From Candidatus Woesearchaeota archaeon CG07_land_8_20_14_0_80_44_23 (GTDB lineage Archaea; Nanobdellota; Nanobdellia; Woesearchaeales; 0-14-0-80-44-23): 5,445 bases of DNA. Made by a program: the position numbers and the translations under genes. Location: NCBI GenBank assembly GCA_002779235.1, contig PEXD01000006.1:1-5445 (forward strand), written 5' to 3'. How positions within the stretch are numbered: position 1 is the first letter of the stretch; each line of letters opens with the position of its first letter. Positions 1-4,778 of the stretch are shown one piece after another. The notes under the pieces were generated by a model. That model searched no databases and was not told the DNA's origin. It saw only the letters and a list, made by a program, of their open reading frames with translations.

Positions 1-22
1 AATGTAAAACATTTCTTTGTGC
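1..22. repeat. Right part of a short-loop hairpin cut by the window edge
   Basis: AATGT (1-5) and ACATT (9-13) pair around an AAA loop; the stem probably continues to the left because the right arm runs on as ACATTTCTTTGTGC. The pattern is the same as in the hairpins at 3522-3760: an A-rich 5' arm, a 3-nt loop and a T-rich 3' arm. The right arm resembles GCATTTCTT (3562-3570) and the ending TTTGTGC resembles 3726-3732. I infer another member of the same palindromic family, but only half of it is visible. Confidence 0.4.
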
Positions 23-23
23 T

Positions 24-69
24 AAAAGCGGCTTATCTCCAATCTGAAGATTGGAGTTTTGCCGCTTTT
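24..69. terminator. Two-tier hairpin behind rpl37e, possible bidirectional terminator
   Basis: AAAAGCGGC (24-32) pairs with GCCGCTTTT (61-69). After a 4/4-nt internal loop (TTAT/TTTT), CTCCAATC (37-44) pairs with GATTGGAG (49-56) around a TGAA loop. The stem ends in a T-run on both strands and lies 30 nt past the rpl37e stop codon, so a transcription-end or mRNA 3'-end role is plausible. Archaeal termination does not normally need a hairpin, so it could instead belong with the palindromic elements seen at 3491-3796. Confidence 0.5.
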
Positions 70-98
70 CTGCATAAGAAATAAATTATGAAGAATTA

Positions 99-293
99 TT
101 AGTTTCCCTTGCCTGACAGCCCGCGCTTTTCGGGCTTCTGCCACTTGTACTTCCTTATCTTCCTGCTGCTCCCGTATCCGCAGTGCGAGCAAATCCTTGT
201 AGTTATATCAAGGGAGATTCTCCCGCATCTCCTGCATCTGATGTGATTCTTTCCGCCGGACTTCTTTCCGTGTGAAGCAGTTCCCTTTGTCAT
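99..293 (-). CDS. rpl37e: 50S ribosomal protein L37e
   Basis: This 64-residue, very basic protein is the archaeal/eukaryotic large-subunit protein L37e, which binds 23S rRNA through a zinc ribbon. The four zinc ligands are visible as C20-x2-C23 and C35-x2-C38, inside the family pattern CRRCGR...CSHCGYG. The N-terminus (MTKGTASHGKK) and the tail KIRKYKWQKPEKRG also fit the family, and the length is normal. The ATG at 293-291 is preceded by GAGGT (complement of 303-307) with a 9-nt spacer. Its start lies 20 nt past the lsm stop codon, so the two genes should share a transcript; this lsm-L37e order is common in archaea. Stop is TAA. Confidence 0.96.
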   Translation of the reverse strand: MTKGTASHGKKSGGKNHIRCRRCGRISLDITTRICSHCGYGSSRKIRKYKWQKPEKRGLSGKGN

Positions 294-313
294 TTAAACC
301 AAACCTCAGAAAT

Positions 314-538
314 TCACTCCGGGCAAATCATAGTTATTGTGTCTCCCCTGAGGAAAACAACGCCTATCTTCCTTGTGATCTCGCCGTTCACCCTTTCCTC
401 AACTTCCTCGAGGACTGTGTTGATGTGAATGTCGAATGCAGAAAGCTTGCCTATGAACTGCTTGCCGTTCTTGAGCTCAACTATTACTCTCTTGTTTCGC
501 GCCTTGTTAAGCGTATCCAAAGGTCTTGAAGTTTCCAT
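314..538 (-). CDS. lsm: Sm-like archaeal protein (Lsm)
   Basis: A 74-residue Sm-fold protein of the archaeal Lsm family, which assembles into heptameric rings that bind U-rich RNA. The Sm1 motif runs from about residue 17 to 49 and contains the RNA-contacting D36-x-H38-x-N40; the Sm2 motif near the C-terminus contains the characteristic R64-G65-D66 followed by TITMI. I chose the ATG at 538-536 because GGGGTGA lies just upstream with a short spacer and the protein then has the usual Lsm length. An in-frame ATG at 586 would begin inside the promoter, a few bases from the TATA-like box. It is the first gene of the lsm-rpl37e operon. Stop is TGA. Confidence 0.95.
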   Translation of the reverse strand: METSRPLDTLNKARNKRVIVELKNGKQFIGKLSAFDIHINTVLEEVEERVNGEITRKIGVVFLRGDTITMICPE

Positions 539-589
539 ATTTTCACCCCGAAATAAAAAATCCATATTAAGTTTGTGAGAAAGCACCCA

Positions 590-598
590 TATTTAAAT
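590..598 (-). promoter_or_regulatory. TATA-like box for lsm-rpl37e
   Basis: On the minus strand the box reads ATTTAAATA. Archaeal TATA boxes sit about 26 nt before the transcription start, which predicts a start near 568 and a leader of about 30 nt that includes the GGGGTGA site at 549-543. No transcription data support this; it rests on sequence and spacing. Confidence 0.55.
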
Positions 599-641
599 CT
601 TTGCCCGATAGCAAAAATTGTCGTTTATATGGTATTAATGC

Positions 642-655
642 AAATATATTTAAAT
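642..655 (+). promoter_or_regulatory. TATA-like box for the membrane protein pair
   Basis: AAATATATTTAAATA lies about 45 nt before the ATG at 693. With archaeal spacing it predicts a start near 675 and a short leader containing the AAGGTG ribosome site. It shares a 100-nt divergent promoter region with the lsm box at 590-598. Confidence 0.55.
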
Positions 656-680
656 AAAAATAAACTAATCCCAAAAACAG

Positions 681-686
681 AAGGTG
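681..686 (+). promoter_or_regulatory. Ribosome binding site that sets the start at 693
   Basis: AAGGTG matches the archaeal anti-Shine-Dalgarno sequence (AGGAGGTG) and stands 6 nt before the ATG at 693. The longer reading that starts at the GTG of 684-686 would use part of this site as its start codon, so it is less likely. Confidence 0.6.
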
Positions 687-692
687 CTCCAT

Positions 693-1646
693 ATGTTCGG
701 AAAAAAGAAAGATTTCAGCGTAAAGCCCAGGAAAGCCGGCAATTTTGATTTCACAGAAAAGAGCCAGGGAGAATCTTTCTCAGCAAGGGTAAGGAAAAAC
801 CTGTTCTTCAATTTTTTCCTGACCTTAATCAGGAGCCTGAACCCTGACGCCTATCCGCGGCTGAGCTCAAGGAAGCTCCGCCAGGGCTTTTCATACCTTT
901 TCTGGCTGATACTATTCTCCCTCATCATAAGCCTTGCAATAATGATTCCAAAGGTTTCATCGTTTTCCGGCTCTGTTGAAAGCGCGCTCTCGGGCTTTTC
1001 ATCACTCTCAATCTCTGCAGATGCTAAGAGCCCTGTGCTGCTGGATTTCGGGCTGAGGGCGAAGTTTGACCCCTTATTTACCCTGGCTGCGCCCAAGCCC
1101 CAGCCTTCCAACACCTCAAACTCATCAGCAGCAAACCAGACAGCAAACACCACTGCTGTAATGTCCCTGGACAGCGACTTTGTTGTTTCTTCAAGCGGCA
1201 TCTACAGGAAGCCGCTGCCCTGCATGCTCTGGCAGGCAGCATGCCTCCTCTACCCGCCCGAGGACAGGATTGTCAGGATTGGCGGGGACGGATTCTTTGA
1301 CGTGCTGAAATACAAGGCAGAGTATTCAAGAATAATAGGCACTGCAATAATCCTGATGATGCCCTCTCTGCTGATAATACTCCTGATTTTTTATTTCATA
1401 AAATATACTGTTCTGATGCTTGTGATGTCGCTGCTGATGTATCTCTCTGCACGGGCCCTCAGGCACAAGCTCTCCTACGCCCGCGTGCTCTCCACTTCGC
1501 TTTATGCCTGCACTGCGATGGTATTACTTCAAATCCTGAACATCCCGCTCCACTTCCTCTCAGGGGTGCTTGTGTATCTTCCGTTTGCGCTTTACCTTCT
1601 CTTCTTCGCAATTGGGATAATACTTCAGGAGTCAGACCTCTTCTGA
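693..1646 (+). CDS. DUF1189-like multi-pass membrane protein
   Basis: A 317-residue integral membrane protein. A basic, soluble N-terminus (1-65) leads to a first membrane helix at about 67-85. A non-membrane region follows (86-213), then a hydrophobic block with three or four more helices (about 214-254, 267-285, 289-312). The segment with RHKLSYARVLSTSLYA, then a helix and a PLHFLSG turn, resembles my recollection of DUF1189 (Yip1-like) proteins, which have this same helix-loop-helices layout; the function of that family is not established. The loop contains four N-x-S/T sequons between residues 140 and 154, which would fit an outside location and N-glycosylation. Two cysteines (C177, C184) in the loop could pair. 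Its stop lies 7 nt before the next gene, so the two are probably co-transcribed. Confidence 0.8.
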   Translation: MFGKKKDFSVKPRKAGNFDFTEKSQGESFSARVRKNLFFNFFLTLIRSLNPDAYPRLSSRKLRQGFSYLFWLILFSLIISLAIMIPKVSSFSGSVESALSGFSSLSISADAKSPVLLDFGLRAKFDPLFTLAAPKPQPSNTSNSSAANQTANTTAVMSLDSDFVVSSSGIYRKPLPCMLWQAACLLYPPEDRIVRIGGDGFFDVLKYKAEYSRIIGTAIILMMPSLLIILLIFYFIKYTVLMLVMSLLMYLSARALRHKLSYARVLSTSLYACTAMVLLQILNIPLHFLSGVLVYLPFALYLLFFAIGIILQESDLF

Positions 1647-1653
1647 TGAAAAA

Positions 1654-2148
1654 ATGAGACAGAGGCAGATAATGGCGTTTCTTTTTTTCTCACTTGCAGC
1701 GCTGGTTGCATGGCTGCTTTTTGATTCGGCAATCACAGGCATGAGCGTCTATGATTTTTCGGGAACTGTCCCGGGAAAGGCAATGTTCTCCAGCATACTG
1801 CTTTTCGCATTCATCCTCGGCATCCTGGTCTTCTTTGGAGAGAAACGGCTTGATGAAATTGTTGAAGAAACTGACGAAAACTCAGTTGACTCTGCCTTCA
1901 ATTCAGGCGAGGGGCAGAGGGAAATAAGGAAGGCGCAACTCAAGGAGGATTTTTCCGCTGGTTATGTGAATAATTACAGAAAAAATGATTACAAATCAGA
2001 GATTAAATCCTTGCCAAACATTTACAAACAGATTGAAGAAGAACAAGCCGGGAAAAACCAAAAGATGTCCCCCAAGGAAAAGTCAGAATACAGGCGAGAG
2101 TCAGTTCTCCAGTCAGCAATTGAAAAATCAGGAATAGACAAAAAATAA
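1654..2148 (+). CDS. Small two-helix membrane protein with a charged cytoplasmic tail
   Basis: I do not recognise a family. The 164 residues show a basic N-terminus (MRQRQ), a membrane helix at about 8-24, a short loop, a second helix at about 44-61, and a hydrophilic tail of some 100 residues. The tail is acidic first (64-76), then rich in K, E, N and Q and probably helical or disordered. The K64-R65 pair after helix 2 and the basic N-terminus put both ends inside by the positive-inside rule. The start is open: ATG 1654 has no clear ribosome site, whereas ATG 1672 (MAFLFF) follows GAGG by 6 nt but loses the basic N-terminus. The 7-nt gap to the DUF1189-like gene suggests that the two proteins act in the same place, perhaps together. 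Confidence 0.8.
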   Translation: MRQRQIMAFLFFSLAALVAWLLFDSAITGMSVYDFSGTVPGKAMFSSILLFAFILGILVFFGEKRLDEIVEETDENSVDSAFNSGEGQREIRKAQLKEDFSAGYVNNYRKNDYKSEIKSLPNIYKQIEEEQAGKNQKMSPKEKSEYRRESVLQSAIEKSGIDKK

Positions 2149-2153
2149 TGCAT

Positions 2154-3407
2154 CTACCTTATTTTGTAGAGCAGTTCTATCCTCTCAGATGCTTTTTCAT
2201 AGAACTTTTCGCTAATAATCTCGTCAAATCCGAAGAGCATTCCCGGGGTTACCTGCCCGGTTGTTATGTATTCTATGTGGCTTTCTATCGCGCTTTTTCC
2301 GAATTCCGGATACACCTGCAGGAATCTCCTCTGCGAGGAGTCCGCTATTTCATTCTCTGAGTTTGCGATTGCCCTGATAAAGGAGGTTGTCTCATCATCT
2401 GACGCGATGTTCGGAAGCTGCTCCTGTATTATTGTGCCAAGCCTCTCGTCAAGCCCGCCCTTGACTATTGTCGGCACATACTTATCGAGAGTATCAATTG
2501 CATCAATTAAGTAAACACCCATTGCAGCGTCCATTCCATACTTCGCACCAGCGATTATTACTGCAAGGTCGTCTGAAACACCTTTTCCCACCTTATGCCT
2601 TACATATCCATTCCTTATTGTCCAGCTGCTCTCTGCATCTTCCTGGAGGATTATACCTTCCTCAATCATTTTTGGAATGTATTCCTCAAGGGCGTTTGCT
2701 GAAAGAAAATCAATGCTAAGCTTGCTTCCGAGTGCATCTGGGAATCTTGCATAGTCGTCTATTATGTCTATGATGTTTGTCTCCCTGATTTTCTGCAGGT
2801 CAAGTGCAACGCATTCCCCCCCGCCTATGGATATCTCAAAATCTGTGCCCATGTATCTCTCCATTGTCTTTTTTCTGTATTCAATGTTGTCCATCCTGCT
2901 TCCCAGGAAAATGCCTTTAAGGACTGTTGCTGGATTTTTAACTTCATATCCTTCAAGAAATGGAACTCTCATAAGGGGCTGCCCTTCCTCATTTGTCAGG
3001 TGCCTGAGCCGTTCTGGAATCCTATTAAAGCGCTTCCTTCCTGCTTCAAATTTGCAGGCATCTTCTGCCCAGCTGTAAATTTCATTGATTATTTCCTGTC
3101 TTCTTTCTTTTACATCTTGTCTGGTAATCCCATATCCTCCCTTTTTCTCAAGCGCCTCAACAACATCTTCCATCCCGCTGTTGAGGTAAAGTGAAATCTT
3201 TCTGTTCCTTCCATGCCCTGAGAACCTGCCATGGCCCTTTCTGGAATGCCCCTCCACTGTCTGCATCAGAAGAAGCTTTTTTATCTCGTCGTCAGTGAGC
3301 AGCTCTATCTCCTTCAGGCACTTATTGTAGTCAGCTACAGCAGTTCTGGTGAAATATGAGTCAATTCCTGTTTTTGCTATTCGCTCCGCACTTTTGTGTC
3401 TATGCAT
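2154..3407 (-). CDS. Uncharacterised 417-residue soluble protein
   Basis: No family is recognised. The gene is long, has the same codon habits as its neighbours and has a perfect AGGAGG five bases before its ATG, so it is surely real. There is no signal peptide or clear membrane helix. Residues 1-130 are basic and mostly helical, with a Gly/His/Arg/Lys-rich stretch at 52-70 (H54, H59, H65), a composition often seen in nucleic-acid contacts. The middle holds a glycine run (195-197, in SIGGGE) before a probable alpha/beta segment. The C-terminal half is acidic and helical, with an alanine-rich segment at about 279-303. The tail ends in LLYKIR. It is transcribed alone, converging on the membrane protein pair and diverging from the structured region and mtnP. 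A role cannot be assigned from context. Stop is TAG. Confidence 0.88.
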   Translation of the reverse strand: MHRHKSAERIAKTGIDSYFTRTAVADYNKCLKEIELLTDDEIKKLLLMQTVEGHSRKGHGRFSGHGRNRKISLYLNSGMEDVVEALEKKGGYGITRQDVKERRQEIINEIYSWAEDACKFEAGRKRFNRIPERLRHLTNEEGQPLMRVPFLEGYEVKNPATVLKGIFLGSRMDNIEYRKKTMERYMGTDFEISIGGGECVALDLQKIRETNIIDIIDDYARFPDALGSKLSIDFLSANALEEYIPKMIEEGIILQEDAESSWTIRNGYVRHKVGKGVSDDLAVIIAGAKYGMDAAMGVYLIDAIDTLDKYVPTIVKGGLDERLGTIIQEQLPNIASDDETTSFIRAIANSENEIADSSQRRFLQVYPEFGKSAIESHIEYITTGQVTPGMLFGFDEIISEKFYEKASERIELLYKIR

Positions 3408-3412
3408 TTTGC

Positions 3413-3418
3413 CCTCCT
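3413..3418 (-). promoter_or_regulatory. Consensus ribosome binding site of the 417-residue protein
   Basis: The minus strand reads AGGAGG, a full match to the anti-Shine-Dalgarno sequence, with a 5-nt spacer to the ATG at 3407. It is the strongest site in the window and fixes the start of this otherwise unknown gene. Confidence 0.85.
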
Positions 3419-3462
3419 GCTCATTTAATCAGAGCGCCATTCCTTTTTTGCTGCATCTCTCG

Positions 3463-3471
3463 ATATTTAAC
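3463..3471. promoter_or_regulatory. TATA-like box, possibly used in both directions
   Basis: ATATTTAAC on the plus strand, GTTAAATAT on the minus strand. For the minus gene it predicts a start near 3441 and a leader of about 35 nt. Read in the plus direction, the same nearly symmetric box predicts a start near 3493, which coincides with the first paired base of the structured region (3491). The minus use is likely; the plus use is a hypothesis. Confidence 0.45.
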
Positions 3472-3490
3472 TTTATGCTGCCTGAAAAAT

Positions 3491-3659
3491 ATGCTGAAAA
3501 ACGGCGCTAAAACTCAATACAAAGAAATTCCAAAGGAATTTCTTGTTCAAAGAAATGCTTTGCATTTCTTGAACTGAAAATCTTTGATTTTCATGTTCCA
3601 AAATTCGCTTGGCAAATTTTTGGTACTTTAGTTTAGAGATACGGCGCCGTTTTTGGCAT
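3491..3659. repeat. Module A: closed inverted repeat with four hairpin arms
   Basis: The closing helix is AAAAACGGCGC (3497-3507) with GCGCCGTTTTT (3644-3654), 11 perfect pairs, extended outward by ATGC (3491-3494) with GCAT (3656-3659) across a wobble and one bulged base. Inside, either T3508-T3514 pairs with A3630-A3635, or CTCAATAC (3513-3520) pairs with GTTTAGAG (3631-3638) with two mismatches. Arms: 3522-3531/3535-3544 (10 bp); 3545-3558/3562-3574 (13 bp, A3549 bulged); 3575-3582/3586-3593 (8 bp); 3598-3608/3612-3623 (about 10 bp with one mismatch and one bulge). The density of near-perfect hairpins with tiny loops is far beyond chance. Confidence 0.8.
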
Positions 3660-3661
3660 CC

Positions 3662-3796
3662 TAAAAATCCGCGAATCAGAGAGTGTCCGGTCAAACTCCG
3701 CACACAAAAAATTGCTAAAGCAATTTTTGTGCCCCAGAAATGCTACGCATTTCTCTGGGCTTTAGTGCGGAGTAGGGCGCTCTCAGCGGATTTTTA
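3662..3796. repeat. Module B: closed inverted repeat with two hairpin arms
   Basis: Three helices stack inward. TAAAAATCCGC (3662-3672) pairs with GCGGATTTTTA (3786-3796), 11 bp. GAGAGTGTCC (3679-3688) pairs with GGGCGCTCTC (3775-3784), 10 bp with two G-U wobbles. CTCCGCAC (3696-3703) pairs with GTGCGGAG (3765-3772), 8 bp. Two arms close the inside: 3703-3715/3720-3731 (12 bp, A3706 bulged, TAAA loop) and 3731-3743/3747-3760 (12 bp with a 1/2 internal loop, TAC loop). Almost every base of the 135 is in or next to a helix. The order of motifs matches module A. Confidence 0.8.
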
Positions 3797-3865
3797 TGAT
3801 ATTTTGCAGATGGACTTCAGCGATTTCCGCACCCTCTGCAAGTTCATCATGTCCAAATTCTTTCT

Positions 3866-3875
3866 AATATTTAAA
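3866..3875 (+). promoter_or_regulatory. TATA-like box upstream of mtnP-apt (distal)
   Basis: AATATTTAAAT here shares ATATTTAAATCTTT with the box near 590-603. It predicts a start near 3897 and a leader of almost 80 nt ahead of mtnP. The core ATTTAAAT is symmetric, so it could also fire on the minus strand toward the structured region. Confidence 0.4.
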
Positions 3876-3933
3876 TCTTTTGATTTTGTAGTAACTTAAT
3901 AGTGATAACTTTTTCTCAGAATTTCCTGAAAAC

Positions 3934-3942
3934 TTTTTTAAA
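3934..3942 (+). promoter_or_regulatory. TATA-like box upstream of mtnP-apt (proximal)
   Basis: TTTTTTAAA predicts a start near 3964, giving a nearly leaderless mtnP transcript whose first bases would be the GGTGA site at 3965-3969. The distal box at 3866-3875 gives a more usual leader; sequence alone does not decide between them. Confidence 0.35.
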
Positions 3943-3964
3943 CACGGGCTTTGTTTTGCTGCTG

Positions 3965-3969
3965 GGTGA
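3965..3969 (+). promoter_or_regulatory. Ribosome binding site pointing to a TTG start for mtnP
   Basis: GGTGA with a 5-nt spacer to TTG 3975 repeats the arrangement found at lsm (GGTGA, 4 bases, ATG). The upstream in-frame candidates, TTG 3951 and GTG 3966, have no ribosome site, and GTG 3966 lies inside this one. Confidence 0.5.
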
Positions 3970-3974
3970 AAGAT

Positions 3975-4769
3975 TTGGAATCTGGAAATCACAAAATAGG
4001 TATAATTGGGGGCACTGTCACACTCGACGAGTCCCTGCTGAAGAATGTGCAGAGAATTAGGGTGAAAACTCCCTACGGCAGCCCCTCTGCAGCGCCCATC
4101 TCAGGAGAGATTGGAAAGAAGGGCATAATCATACTACCGAGGCACGGGGATTCCCACACACTCAACCCGACAAATGTCAAATACCGCGCCAACATCTGGA
4201 CCATGAAAGAGCTTGGGGTCAGGCAGATATTCGCAGTCAATGCAGTGGGCTCGCTGAAGGAGGAGTTCAGGCCCGGCGATATTGTTTTTCCAGACCAGTT
4301 CATTGACTTCACAAAATTCAGGAAGAGCACATTCTATGACAGCAGGAAGGTCTGCCACATCTCATCAGCAGACCCATTCTGCCCGGAGCTGAGGAAAATC
4401 CTGATTGAAACCGCCGAGGAGCTCTCGCTTCCTTACCATCCAAAGGGAACCTGCGTCGTGGTTGAGGGCCCCCGCTTCTCCGCAAGGGCTGAGTCAAATA
4501 TATTCCGCAGCTGGAATGCAGACATAATCAACATGACAATGTTTCCTGAGGTGATTCTTGCAAGGGAGGCGGAGCTCTGCTATGCAAATATCTCAATGGT
4601 CACTGACTATGACTGCTGGAAGGAGCATGCGGTCTCAAATGAGGAGGTCTTAAAGACAATGAAGTTAAATGTTGAGAAGGTAAGAAAGCTTTTGATGGCT
4701 GTCATTCCCAAAGTTAAGGAAGAAAGAACGTGCTCCTGCAAGGATGCTCTGAATGGAGCATTTATGTGA
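3975..4769 (+). CDS. mtnP: S-methyl-5'-thioadenosine phosphorylase (MTAP)
   Basis: This cytosolic enzyme of the PNP/MTAP family splits 5'-methylthioadenosine, a by-product of polyamine synthesis, with phosphate into adenine and 5-methylthioribose-1-phosphate. With the TTG at 3975 it has 264 residues, and KIGIIGG falls at 7-13 as in the family. Visible motifs are PRHGDSH (phosphate and ribose), YRANIW, NAVGSL, PGDIVFPDQFID, VVEGPRFSARAES, INMT with the phosphate-contacting T188, and TDYDCW, whose two aspartates recognise adenine. The usual GGSGL/GGTGL loop reads GGTVTL, keeping the Thr but losing the next Gly. The CSC at 253-255 matches the CXC disulfide motif known from archaeal MTAPs such as Sulfolobus MTAPII. 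The alternative starts, TTG 3951 and GTG 3966, add 8 and 3 residues. It is the first gene of an operon with apt. Confidence 0.92.
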   Translation: MESGNHKIGIIGGTVTLDESLLKNVQRIRVKTPYGSPSAAPISGEIGKKGIIILPRHGDSHTLNPTNVKYRANIWTMKELGVRQIFAVNAVGSLKEEFRPGDIVFPDQFIDFTKFRKSTFYDSRKVCHISSADPFCPELRKILIETAEELSLPYHPKGTCVVVEGPRFSARAESNIFRSWNADIINMTMFPEVILAREAELCYANISMVTDYDCWKEHAVSNEEVLKTMKLNVEKVRKLLMAVIPKVKEERTCSCKDALNGAFM

Positions 4770-4778
4770 GGTAAGAAA

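Larger units (their letters stand above)
3491..3796 (+). ncRNA. Candidate two-domain structured RNA or palindromic element
   Basis: This 306-nt stretch lies between divergent genes and is almost fully self-complementary in a nested way. It forms two closed domains 2 nt apart (3491-3659 and 3662-3796). I count six terminal hairpins: 3522-3544, 3545-3574, 3575-3593, 3598-3623, 3703-3731 and 3731-3760, with loops AAA, TTT, TTT, TTG, TAAA and TAC. The plus strand is proposed because three mispairs in the long helices (3495/3655, 3684/3779, 3686/3777) are T-G, which pair in RNA from this strand but become A-C from the other. One mismatch (3606/3614) argues the opposite way. Five T residues at 3791-3795 could end a transcript. 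It matches no RNA family I can name. A non-autonomous repeat acting as DNA is the main alternative. Confidence 0.4.
3797..3974. other. Leader/promoter region of mtnP with no convincing gene
   Basis: This AT-rich stretch holds two TATA-like boxes (3866-3875 and 3934-3942), a weak inverted repeat TTGCAGA (3804-3810) with TCTGCAA (3835-3841), and a start-less minus-strand frame of 26 codons at 3783-3863. I see no RNA gene and no supported protein gene in it. Confidence 0.5.

Noticed and set aside
539..586. Longer N-terminus for the Lsm protein starting at 586
   Set aside because: It would begin next to the TATA-like box and upstream of the expected transcript start; the ATG at 538 has a good ribosome site and gives the normal family length.
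684..692. GTG start at 684 for the DUF1189-like protein
   Set aside because: This GTG is part of the AAGGTG ribosome site for the ATG at 693, which has ideal spacing.
599..692. tRNA gene or riboswitch in the lsm/membrane gene promoter region
   Set aside because: AT-rich sequence with TATA-like boxes but no cloverleaf, no T-loop motif and no strong helices.
2266..3194. Several plus-strand open frames opposite the 417-residue protein
   Set aside because: They are antisense shadows of a gene with a perfect ribosome site; none has a domain or ribosome site of its own.
3473..3703. Minus-strand open frame of 76 codons through module A
   Set aside because: Same reason: it is read across inverted repeats, has no ribosome site and no recognisable domain.
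3491..3796. CRISPR array or classic insertion sequence
   Set aside because: There are no regularly spaced identical direct repeats with unique spacers, no transposase, and I could not find target-site duplications flanking 3491-3659, 3662-3796 or the whole.
3801..3857. 18-codon minus-strand reading frame starting at tandem ATGs (3851-3846)
   Set aside because: Too short, no ribosome site, and the overlapping frame looks equally or more protein-like; nothing supports translation.
3609..3899. Plus-strand open frame of 96 codons through the structured region
   Set aside because: It runs through hairpin arms, so its residues simply mirror the palindromes; there is no ribosome site at its start and the composition (F, K, R, W rich) is unlike the neighbouring proteins.
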